Assembly (NCBI GenBank): GCA_027365835.1 | Contig: DAHXLU010000002.1 | Coordinates: forward strand, 1-14,303 | Source of the DNA: JAJZMA01 sp021850405 | GTDB taxonomy: Bacteria; Chloroflexota; Dormibacteria; Aeolococcales; Aeolococcaceae | DNA length: 14,303 bases | Direction: 5' to 3' | Shown: in pieces, positions 7,452 to 13,885 of the stretch | How the letters are laid out: each line of letters opens with the position of its first letter | Numbering within the stretch: position 1 is the first letter of the stretch | Position numbers and translations under genes: made by a program | Notes under the pieces: model-generated | Databases searched by the model: none | Seen by the model: the letters and a program-made list of their open reading frames with translations, nothing else | Told to the model about the DNA's origin: nothing

Positions 7452-8584
7452 TACGAGGCGCTGCCAGGGAGCTGCCCAAGTGTTACTGAGGTGGAATGAG
7501 TGTTGCCGTTGGGCCCAAGGTACTGGACTGTTACGGTCTGGCCCGGCGATAGCTGGGCCAGCGCGACTGCCAGGTCATTCGCTGTTTGCACCTGGTTGCC
7601 TGCCACTGAAGTTATGATATCGCCCTGCTGGAGGCCAGCTTTTGCTGCGGGTCCGCCTGGCGTCACGGCCACAATCACCGCACCGTTATTGTAGAACGAC
7701 TGGATTGCCACTTCTACTCCAAGGTACGCGCGGCCACTGTTGGTGACGTGCCCCGTAGCGATAATCTGGTTGGCGATGGTGGTGACAATGCTGCTGGGAA
7801 TGGCAAAGCCGATCCCGGGTGCAGAGCCGCCTCCCAGCTGGGGATCTGTGGCTGCCAGTGTTGGGATCCCGATCACCTGACCCTCCAGGTCCACCAGGGC
7901 ACCTCCGCTGTTTCCGGGGTTGATATTTGCGCTGGTCTGAATCATGTCAGGGAGGGCAATGCCGTTCCCCTCGCTTTCAGTCCTTCCTGTAGCACTCACA
8001 ATTCCTGAAGTGACTGAACTCTGCAGGCCGAGAGGGTTTCCGATGGCCATCACGATGTCTCCGACTACCAGCGCGCTGGAGTTGCCAAATGATGCAGGGG
8101 TAAGATGTGCTCCTGATACGTGCACGACTGCCAGGTCATCTGGGGCGTAGGTCCCAACTACGGTTGCAGTGTAGGTTTTTCCAGTTACCGTGGTCAGTTG
8201 CAGTGTCGTTGCCCCGGCAACAACATGGTTGTTGGTGACCACATCGCCCTGGTTGTTGTAGACGATGCCAGATCCAAGCCCAGTCGATGTTTGCAGTTGC
8301 ACCACTGATGGCAGCACTGCCTTTACGATGGACGCGTAGGCATCCTGCAGCCCCAGGGCTGCAGTCGATTCATTCACAACCGGCGCTGGCACTGGTGGCT
8401 GGGTGGATCCGGGCTGTTTGCCTCCTCCGCTCCCTGCTGATCCGGAAGGATTCGAATGTGGGGTGGTCAGGGTGCTCCCACAGGCCGCGGTGAGCAACGC
8501 TACGGCTGTGAGTATCGATAGCGTCCCGACGGCACCTGGAAGGTGGATATGTCGGGCGAGTTTTACAGCTTTCTTCTGCAGCAT
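7451..8584 (-). CDS. HtrA/DegP-like serine protease lipoprotein with PDZ domain
   Basis: A 377-residue exported protease for quality control outside the cytoplasmic membrane. Seen: basic N-terminus, hydrophobic segment ~17-32 and the lipobox LLTAAC with Cys35, predicting lipid anchoring; a Ser/Gly/Pro-rich linker to ~70; a trypsin-like domain with the triad His120 (TNNHVVAG), Asp150 (PDDLAV) and Ser226 (NPGNSGGAL); then one PDZ domain at ~283-370 (YLGVEV, GPAAKAGLQQGDII). All catalytic residues are present. The ATG has AGGAAG about four bases upstream. The gene is first in the minus-strand series leading into the two-component pair, with a 149-bp hairpin-containing gap between. Regulation by that pair is inferred from position. 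Confidence 0.95.
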   Translation of the reverse strand: MLQKKAVKLARHIHLPGAVGTLSILTAVALLTAACGSTLTTPHSNPSGSAGSGGGKQPGSTQPPVPAPVVNESTAALGLQDAYASIVKAVLPSVVQLQTSTGLGSGIVYNNQGDVVTNNHVVAGATTLQLTTVTGKTYTATVVGTYAPDDLAVVHVSGAHLTPASFGNSSALVVGDIVMAIGNPLGLQSSVTSGIVSATGRTESEGNGIALPDMIQTSANINPGNSGGALVDLEGQVIGIPTLAATDPQLGGGSAPGIGFAIPSSIVTTIANQIIATGHVTNSGRAYLGVEVAIQSFYNNGAVIVAVTPGGPAAKAGLQQGDIITSVAGNQVQTANDLAVALAQLSPGQTVTVQYLGPNGNTHSTSVTLGQLPGSAS

Positions 8585-8773
8585 GGCACTTCCTATTTGC
8601 TTGGCTTTTGATAATGTGATTGCACCCTGCAGGTTATCCTATTTACCTTTCACTTTCGTGACGTTTGCTGGCCGTCGGCAGTGGGACAGCTCCCCCTGGC
8701 CCCCCCTGACAGGCGCTGTAGTACCGGTCTCTTGCGCAGTGCGCTGGCTTGCGTTCTGCCTCAAAAAGGGTGG

Positions 8774-8862
<89 letters not shown>

Positions 8863-8869
8863 GGCGGGG

Positions 8870-8875
8870 AGTATA
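8870..8875 (-). promoter_or_regulatory. Possible -10 box for tRNA-Ser(CGA)
   Basis: TATACT on the minus strand ends 7 bases before the tRNA 5' end, placing transcription start almost at the mature end. The upstream -35 region (CTGGAA, spacer 16) is a weak match. Confidence 0.4.
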
Positions 8876-9096
8876 TCGCGCTGGACGCGGCTTCCAGTTT
8901 CCTGCCTCGCGTGGCGGCCAGTCAGGATGGCAGGTTGGCTCCTGGAGCAAGCCTGGCCTGAAGGGTGCAGGACTGAAGGACCAAAGGCGGGGGAGAGCGT
9001 CCCGAACCAGCACTGGTACGACGTAGTCCAGCGTCCTTCCTAGCGGGGTAGCTCTGCAGCATGAGCTACTTGCCCTCTTCCTGTACACTTGCTGGC

Positions 9097-9186
9097 GGAG
9101 CGATCGCCTAGCTGGCCGAGGGCGCCGCATTGGAAATGCGGTATACGGGGTGACTCGTATCGAGGGTTCGAATCCCTCTCGCTCCG
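9097..9186 (+). tRNA. tRNA-Ser(GGA)
   Basis: Class II cloverleaf on the plus strand. The acceptor stem GGAGCGA (9097-9103) pairs with TCGCTCC (9179-9185), discriminator G at 9186. The anticodon stem CCGCA/TGCGG encloses TTGGAAA, anticodon GGA at 9132-9134, reading UCC and UCU. The variable arm is ATACG/CGTAT and the T arm GAGGG-TTCGAAT-CCCTC. Unlike the neighbouring serine tRNA, CCA is not encoded and must be added enzymatically. The 234 bp between the two tRNA genes must contain both divergent promoters; TACACT at 9084-9089 could be the -10 box here. Confidence 0.95.
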
Positions 9187-9290
9187 CGTGTCCGGCAGCA
9201 GACCAGTCAGATGGCAGGCTGGTCCACCCTGTCATGTCGGCATGCTGGAGCCAGGGGTCTGTGTCAGCCCCATGCCCTTTGTCGCTGGGC

Positions 9291-10172
9291 CTATGCCTGC
9301 TTACTGGTTACAAGGAGGTTTTCGGTCAATGCCCATAGTTTGTGTGCGTCTTCTTCGCTCTGGGCAGCGGGTGAGGGCTTTACAGCCTTGCACTTCTCAA
9401 AGTAGCTTCCTGTAACTCCATCCACGGCTGGTGAAGAAGCCAGATAGACCATTGTTGATGCGCCAGCTTCGGGAGAGATAAGAAACGGGGAAGCCAGCTT
9501 CAGGGCAATATCTACTACTCCGGGCCGGTTATGGCCAAAACCCGTGCGCACCACACCAGGGTGGAAGCAGTTCGCAGTCACGCCGGCCGGTGCTGTACGA
9601 CGCGCAAGCTCTGTTGTGAACAGGATGTTGGCCAGTTTGCTGCGTCCGTACACGGTAAAGCCGCGATAGCTGCGGGTTGAATTGAGATCCTCCCAGTCAA
9701 TGCGGGCACCGCGGTGGGCAGTGGAGGAGGTGGTTATTACGCGTGATCCACTGGTGCTGGTTATGAGGGGAAGCAGTTCGGTGGTGAGCAGAAATGGAGC
9801 AACATGATTCAGCGCGAAGGTCATCTCCAGGCCATCTGGTGTTACCTCTCGCCTTGGGAAGAGCGCTCCTGCATTGTTTATGAGTACATGCAGCTGTGTG
9901 GTCTTTGCCATTACCTCGCGTGCAAGCTTATGAACCTCTGCCTGGATGCTAAGGTCTGCTGCCACGAAGGATACTTTCACTCCTGCCGACTGGCTGGCAA
10001 TCTGCTCGGTCAGGGCCTTTCCCAGGGCAGAGTTCCTTCCGGTAAGGATTAGATTTGCGCCCAGCTTCGCAAGTGCGAATGCGCCAGCCCTGCCTATTCC
10101 GTTCGTGGCCCCGGTGAGCAGGACGGTTTTCCCTGCCATGTCCGGGGAAGCACTCTTTGCGTCTTCTTCCAT
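9291..10172 (-). CDS. Short-chain dehydrogenase/reductase, retinol-dehydrogenase-like
   Basis: A 293-residue classical-type SDR oxidoreductase. Seen: cofactor loop TGATNGIG at 20-27, an Arg at 46 (TGRN) that suggests NADP(H) preference, D73 (AADLS), NNAG at 99-102, Asn122 (ALNHVAPF), the active-site Ser150, and YGRSK with Tyr175 and Lys179, followed by HPGVVRT. The pattern and the extended C-terminus resemble the retinol dehydrogenase/WW-oxidoreductase-like branch, whose bacterial substrates are mostly unknown. The ATG at 10172 has AGGA five bases upstream; an internal ATG at residue 12 is a less likely start. It converges with tRNA-Ser(GGA) and diverges from the rhodanese gene. Confidence 0.92.
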   Translation of the reverse strand: MEEDAKSASPDMAGKTVLLTGATNGIGRAGAFALAKLGANLILTGRNSALGKALTEQIASQSAGVKVSFVAADLSIQAEVHKLAREVMAKTTQLHVLINNAGALFPRREVTPDGLEMTFALNHVAPFLLTTELLPLITSTSGSRVITTSSTAHRGARIDWEDLNSTRSYRGFTVYGRSKLANILFTTELARRTAPAGVTANCFHPGVVRTGFGHNRPGVVDIALKLASPFLISPEAGASTMVYLASSPAVDGVTGSYFEKCKAVKPSPAAQSEEDAHKLWALTENLLVTSKQA

Positions 10173-10502
10173 TTTCCTAACCTATCCTCTATTAACTGCA
10201 TAATCCTGCATAATTGCGGGACATTGCCACTGTGCGGTGGGTAACCTGTCCCACTACTATGCCATCTATGTGCCTGGAGCAAACCGCTGTGCCGTGCGCG
10301 GCTGGTCATGCCTCGCCAGTTGTGGCTCTGTCAGAGGTGTCGGTGCCAGTCTGGCCGGACGCAGGCCGACCACCTGGTCTGGGTGTGGGTTATCCTGCTG
10401 GAAGGAGTTGCTGTTTCTGCTATCAGGTAGCCAGCAGTGCTGCCGGAGCTGTTTGCTACAGTGGACACTGCAGCGACAATACGATTGTTGAGGTGTGGTT
10501 TG
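10173..10502. other. Divergent intergenic region between SDR and rhodanese genes
   Basis: These 330 bases lie between two divergently transcribed genes and should hold promoters for both. The only clear structure is a pair of CTGCATAAT direct repeats near the SDR start. A plus-strand open frame here is Cys-rich, runs into the rhodanese start and shows no domain, so I do not call it. Confidence 0.5.
10196..10214. repeat. CTGCATAAT direct repeat, one helical turn apart
   Basis: Two exact 9-bp copies (10196-10204 and 10206-10214) repeat every 10 bp, 24 bp upstream of the SDR start codon. Helical phasing of two half-sites is typical of regulator binding to direct repeats; the AT-rich half could also contribute a -10 element on the minus strand. 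Confidence 0.35.
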
Positions 10503-10826
10503 GTGAAGCAGGTAACCGTGCATGAAGCATGGGAGGCGGTCAGGGAGAGAGGGGCCGTTCTTGTCGATGTGCGCGAGCTGCACGAGTGGAATGAAATGCG
10601 TGCTGTAGGTGCCCGGCATATCCCGCTCTCAGAGCTGGAGGGGGTGCTCGCTGCCCGGGCCCTGCCGTCGGATGTGGAACTGCTCTTTATCTGCGCTTCT
10701 GGAAACAGGAGCCAGGTTGCTGTGTTGTCCGCCATGGAGCGGTCCTATGCGGCGGTGGCCAATGTGGACGGGGGAACGGTTGCGTGGTTCCTGGCGGGTT
10801 TGCCAGTGGAGCGTTCGGGCTCCTAG
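10503..10826 (+). CDS. Single-domain rhodanese-like sulfurtransferase
   Basis: A 107-residue stand-alone rhodanese domain, about the usual size for GlpE/PspE-type proteins. Seen: VLVDVRELHEWNE at 19-31, GARHIPL at 36-42 and the active-site loop CASGNRS at 64-70 with Cys64, which would carry the persulfide. There is no signal peptide, so it is cytosolic. The frame is open further upstream to a GTG at 10437, but I start at the GTG at 10503 because GAGGTG lies 7 bases upstream and the domain begins there. Sulfur acceptor and pathway are not indicated by its neighbours. Confidence 0.88.
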   Translation: MKQVTVHEAWEAVRERGAVLVDVRELHEWNEMRAVGARHIPLSELEGVLAARALPSDVELLFICASGNRSQVAVLSAMERSYAAVANVDGGTVAWFLAGLPVERSGS

Positions 10827-11238
10827 CCTTTTGAGGCATAGGTCGCGTAATGCTTGCCTGGGAGCCTGTGGGGAATTGGAGCGACTCTGGCGCACGTTCT
10901 GCCTGTGGGCACTATGGGCTGGGCATGCCGGCTGGTGCTGCATGCCAGCTGGTGAGGAGATTGGGTGCTGCATGAGATCCGCTCTCCGCGCCGGTCTATA
11001 CGGTCATGGGCGCATGAATGTTCTTCTGGGGCGGTGCATGTGTCAGCCAGATCCAGTGTGGGAGTGTTCAGGGCGCGATGACGCGTCGCGCGCGATCGGT
11101 GGGCCCCGGTGGGAGCGAGCCCTGGGACAGGAGGCCGGTGGCCTAGAAAGCAGATTTGGGGTGTGGCCAGCGCGTGATGCGCGTGAATCGACAGAACCCA
11201 CTGGTCCGACGGGCAGCATGCTGATCCGGCGCGGGGCC

Positions 11239-11268
11239 TTGTATTGGCTCTTCTGATTCCGTTATTCT
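11239..11268 (+). promoter_or_regulatory. Possible promoter for the membrane protein gene
   Basis: TTGTAT (11239-11244) and TATTCT (11263-11268) are spaced 18 bp apart, an acceptable vegetative sigma-factor match, 62 bp upstream of the ATG. The boxes are imperfect and the call rests on position. Confidence 0.3.
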
Positions 11269-11271
11269 GAC

Positions 11272-11291
11272 GGTTCTGCAGGGTTCTGCAG
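11272..11291 (+). repeat. Tandem duplication of GGTTCTGCAG
   Basis: Two exact adjacent 10-bp copies lie directly downstream of the possible -10 box, in the 5' leader of the membrane protein gene. They contain CTGCAG palindromes. Function unknown. Confidence 0.5.
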
Positions 11292-11330
11292 ATTGATCTC
11301 AATTAACCGGAGTAGGGGAGGGTAGGACTG

Positions 11331-12143
11331 ATGGGCGCTTTGACCAGGCTTCTGGATCGCATTCCGCTGAAGGAGAGGGCGATGGCTGCCCAGGTGGCAG
11401 CGCGTCTTGCAGTCTATGGACCACTTGCCGGGTTGTCATTTTTCTTCCTTCCGTGGGCACTTCCTGTCCTTGGACTTGCAGTCATAGAGCCGTTGCCGAC
11501 CAACCTGCTGCTCAAGGGGGCTCAGTGGGTCAGTGAGAAGGTGCCTGTGGCTGGTCCCGTAGTCAAGGTTGGCCTTAACTCATGGATGGGCGCCAAATGG
11601 TGGGCCCATGCGGGTGCCCTGGAGGCAGCACTTGCGCTGCTCATCCCGGTCCATTTCATTCCCTGGAACCTGAGCCGCATACTGGTTCCAGCCCTTTTCC
11701 TTACCGCATTTCCGCTGGCCACCAGGTATGTGCATGCTTTCGTGGAACAGATTCCCTGGGTCCGGGAGCGTGCCGTGGTCAAGCAGCAGGAGGCTGCCGC
11801 GCGTCAGATGGAACAGCAGCTGCAGACGGCTGGCCCATCCGTTCCAGGGGCTCCAGCGGTACGTGGCGTCGACGTGGCCGGGCCGGCCACCAAGGCTGAA
11901 CCTGCCGTACAGGAAGCATCCGTGGTGGATAGCAGCGAACTAAGCTCTGTCACCCAGCAGCGCCCTGCCATGTCAGTAAGGGGTGCAGGCGGAGCCGTAA
12001 GGCTAGCCGGGCGACCGGTAGCATTCTCCGGTGCCAGGGTAACTGGCGAGCTTGGCAAGACTGGCGCTGAACACCCAGCTGGTCCAGCCCATCCAGCACC
12101 GAAGGCCGCCGCCCGTCCAGCTACCAGGGGGCTGGGCCTGTAA
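11331..12143 (+). CDS. Unrecognised membrane protein with disordered Ala/Pro-rich tail
   Basis: A 270-residue protein that I do not recognise. Seen: a short amphipathic N-terminus, hydrophobic segments at ~26-52, ~94-111 and ~114-131, with a GAQWVSEKVPVAGPVVK loop between the first and second; then a basic/Gln-rich stretch (~145-165) and about 100 residues rich in Ala, Pro, Gly, Val and Ser that are likely disordered. The start is supported by GGGGAGGG about 8 bases upstream of the ATG. No signal for a lipoprotein or sortase substrate is visible. A GTCCCATGGGAC palindrome lies 9 bp after the stop. The neighbours are a non-coding region and an IS element, so context gives no functional hint. 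Confidence 0.7.
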   Translation: MGALTRLLDRIPLKERAMAAQVAARLAVYGPLAGLSFFFLPWALPVLGLAVIEPLPTNLLLKGAQWVSEKVPVAGPVVKVGLNSWMGAKWWAHAGALEAALALLIPVHFIPWNLSRILVPALFLTAFPLATRYVHAFVEQIPWVRERAVVKQQEAAARQMEQQLQTAGPSVPGAPAVRGVDVAGPATKAEPAVQEASVVDSSELSSVTQQRPAMSVRGAGGAVRLAGRPVAFSGARVTGELGKTGAEHPAGPAHPAPKAAARPATRGLGL

Positions 12144-12151
12144 CGACTGGT

Positions 12152-12163
12152 GTCCCATGGGAC
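12152..12163. repeat. 12-bp perfect palindrome GTCCCATGGGAC
   Basis: It lies between the stop codon of the membrane protein gene and the right end of the IS110 element, outside the element. There is no T-tract, so it is a weak terminator candidate at best. Confidence 0.35.
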
Positions 12164-12229
12164 GTAAGCTGCGAGACATCCCACCGGTGTAACTTGTCAA
12201 GTCAGGGGTTGGCAGGACGTTTTGCCTGA

Positions 12230-12244
12230 GCACCCTGGGGGTGC
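12230..12244 (-). terminator. Hairpin downstream of the transposase gene
   Basis: GCACCC and GGGTGC form a 6-bp stem with a 3-base loop in the right end of the IS, about 120 bp past the transposase stop. On the minus strand it is followed by TCAGGCAAAACG, with no T-tract. It could be a weak terminator or an end structure. Confidence 0.3.
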
Positions 12245-12364
12245 GTCCAGGATGGTCCAAGGTTGCCTTATCCTTCCATACGCCTCTAACGCGTGCCGCT
12301 GTGAGCCGTTCTGCGACCCGCAAGGAGGCTCTCGCGACCCAATCCTCAACCTGTTCTGCCCCTG

Positions 12365-13594
12365 TCATGCAGCTGCCTCAGCAGTCTGTGGCCAGGCAAT
12401 CTTTTCGTCGTAGGGAGCACGTTTTTCAAGACAGGCATGAAGGATTCCAACCATCCGGTTGGCCACAGAGCGTATCGCCTGGGAGTGGGTCTTCTGCCTG
12501 CCTCGCAGCTCATCGTAGTAGCACCTTGCCCCTGGTGATGACTGAATGGCACAGAATGCCCAGCGTACCGCTGTCTCTCCCAGCCGGCGATTCCCACCAT
12601 GGCGGGCGCTGACTATTCGCAGCTTGCCAGACGCTCTGGTCACAGGAGACGTTGTCGCGTAGTTCTTCCTTGCCCTAGAATCAACGTAGCGGTTCGGTGC
12701 ATCACCGAACTCACCCAGAACCCGGGCGCCAAGTACAGGACCAAGTCCGGGCAGACTGAGAATGATGTTGGCGTCCGGGTGTTTTTCAAAATGTACTGCA
12801 AGCTCCGCTTCCAGTTGCTGGATCTGGACTGTCATCGTGCGTACTATGGCGGCATTTGCCTGCACTGTTATCCCGTAGGCATGGGTCACGATGGGGGGTG
12901 CCTCCAGTTGTGTTTTTCGCAGTGTATCCCGGACCTCCTCGGCACGTGACTGGAGAGAGCGTTTGCGTCCAGCCGTACGCAGGGCTGTGGTGATCTGCCC
13001 AGCTGTCAGTTTCCGCCCCAGTGCAGGTGTTGGGGCCTTCTCCAGCACTGCCATGGCGTCCTGACTATCCCGCTCAGACGATGATGCAAAGCCCGGGAAG
13101 GCCACCAGTATTCCCGGATAGTAGTTCCGCAGGGTGCTGCGCAGATGGTTGACCAGTGTCTGGCGATTATGGATCAGTGACTGGTGTTCCCGGGCGAGCA
13201 CCTTTACCCCTTCGGAGAGGTCCGAGTTGCCAGCAAACGGCCGGTGGTTGTGCCGGTCTGTGCGTACAACATCAGCCAGCATCCTGGCATCCGCCTTGTC
13301 CGACTTGGCACCAGAGAGATGGTGTCGGTCCCGATAGCGGCTCGATGCCAGAGGGTTTATCTCGTAAACGCTGTACCCAGCAGCAACAAGTGCCTGGGGT
13401 ACCAGGGCATGTACAGATTCAGTTCCCACTATGACCTGGGATGGGTCTGCCTCGTGCATGGCCACCAGCTCATGGATCGCTCTGACGCCCCCCATGGTGT
13501 CATCCACTCGCCGCTCGCCCAGCACCGCTCCCGCCTCGTCCATCACTGCGATGTCATGGTGGTCTTCCGCCCAGTCCAGTCCCAGATAGATCAT
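12365..13594 (-). CDS. IS110-family transposase (DEDD/serine recombinase)
   Basis: A 409-residue recombinase of bridge-RNA-guided type. Seen: N-terminal RuvC-like DEDD domain with Asp7 (LGLDWAEDHH), Glu59 (VGTES), Asp99 and Asp102 (KSDKADA); a helical middle with the coiled-coil-like stretch ~250-270; and the C-terminal Tnp_20 domain from ~277 (LSLPGLGPVLGARVLGEFGD) with TTSPVTRASGK, where Ser322 is the likely nucleophile, followed by RRL and RWAF. Both catalytic regions are intact and the length is normal, so it may be active. The frame stays open to 13714, but ATG 13594 is chosen because AAAGGAGG lies 6 bases upstream and the RuvC fold begins immediately; the upstream part is the bridge RNA region. 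Confidence 0.93.
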   Translation of the reverse strand: MIYLGLDWAEDHHDIAVMDEAGAVLGERRVDDTMGGVRAIHELVAMHEADPSQVIVGTESVHALVPQALVAAGYSVYEINPLASSRYRDRHHLSGAKSDKADARMLADVVRTDRHNHRPFAGNSDLSEGVKVLAREHQSLIHNRQTLVNHLRSTLRNYYPGILVAFPGFASSSERDSQDAMAVLEKAPTPALGRKLTAGQITTALRTAGRKRSLQSRAEEVRDTLRKTQLEAPPIVTHAYGITVQANAAIVRTMTVQIQQLEAELAVHFEKHPDANIILSLPGLGPVLGARVLGEFGDAPNRYVDSRARKNYATTSPVTRASGKLRIVSARHGGNRRLGETAVRWAFCAIQSSPGARCYYDELRGRQKTHSQAIRSVANRMVGILHACLEKRAPYDEKIAWPQTAEAAA

Positions 13595-13638
13595 TGGCTG
13601 CCTCCTTTGTCTGACCCCAGCTGATAAATGTGAGCCTC

Positions 13639-13776
13639 CAGGAGCACTGTGGCGTCCTAATGGATTAAGTGCTCTTGGCACGACATCCCACCAGCCATCT
13701 GTCTCCTGCCACACATGGGGGCCACGCTCTCGTTCAAGGACTCAAGGCCCAAGGTCAGCTAAGTGGTCACCCCATG
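13639..13776 (-). ncRNA. Predicted bridge RNA core of the IS110 element
   Basis: The region folds on paper into two capped internal loops, read on the minus strand. Target loop: stem CATGGGG (13776-13770) with CCCCATG (13720-13714), cap GGGC-CTTGA-GTCC (13750-13738, one G-U pair). Donor loop: stems CAGGAG/CTCCTG (13708-13703 with 13644-13639) and TGGC/GCCA (13697-13694 with 13653-13650), cap GTGC-CAAGA-GCAC (13681-13669). The 5' strand of the donor loop holds GGTGGGATGTC (13692-13682), identical to the right end of the element including the core C. The 3' strand holds CCATTAG (13663-13657), complementary to the left end CTAATGG including the core. The 3' strand of the target loop holds CGAGAGCG, complementary to the reconstructed empty site. 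This is the layout known for IS621. The transcript probably extends somewhat beyond both limits, and expression is not shown. Confidence 0.72.
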
Positions 13777-13885
13777 CTGGCTCGGTGAAGAGTTTGTCCA
13801 CATTTGCACAGATTATTCAACCCTCCCCCAGACCCCCTCCCTTTGTCTACTACTGGGAGGAATATTTGAGTTACACCCCCATTAG

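Larger units (their letters stand above)
10827..11330. other. 504-bp region without a supported gene
   Basis: Open frames cross it on both strands, but their products are Cys-, His-, Trp- and Arg-rich without any motif. It contains a GCGCGA/TCGCGC hairpin (11073-11091) and, near its right end, a possible promoter and a tandem 10-bp repeat ahead of the membrane protein gene. Confidence 0.5.
12174..13885 (-). mobile_element. Complete IS110-family insertion sequence
   Basis: Both ends are inferred from three agreeing signals. The core dinucleotide (CT on the minus strand, AG on plus) occurs at 12174-12175 and 13884-13885. A 9-bp inverted repeat lies just inside: GGTGTAACT at 12186-12194 and AGTTACACC at 13869-13877. 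The element's leader contains sequence matching both ends (see the bridge RNA entry). The 1710 bp (one core counted) comprise a 289-bp left end upstream of the transposase, the transposase, and about 190 bp of right end. No longer target duplication is seen, as expected for IS110 elements, which recombine through a circular intermediate. An RHS-type reading frame begins exactly at the left boundary (13886). Confidence 0.8.

Noticed and set aside
10609..11256. 215-codon plus-strand frame overlapping the rhodanese gene
   Set aside because: Its first third is an alternate frame of the rhodanese gene; the Trp/Arg/Cys-rich remainder shows no domain.
10823..11302. 159-codon open frame on the minus strand in the 504-bp gap
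   Set aside because: The product is rich in Cys, His and Arg without motif or hydrophobic core, it overlaps the rhodanese 3' end, and its start has no ribosome site.
12003..12368. 121-codon minus-strand frame whose ATG overlaps the transposase stop
   Set aside because: The ATGA overlap looks like coupling, but the frame crosses the right IS boundary and reads antisense into the membrane protein gene, and the protein has no recognisable feature.
13642..13674. Alternative 7-bp stem GAGCACT/AGTGCTC in the bridge RNA region
   Set aside because: It is a perfect stem, but it competes with the CAGGAG/CTCCTG, TGGC/GCCA and GTGC/GCAC stems, which place both donor guides in one internal loop. I prefer the nested fold; the alternative could be a second conformer.
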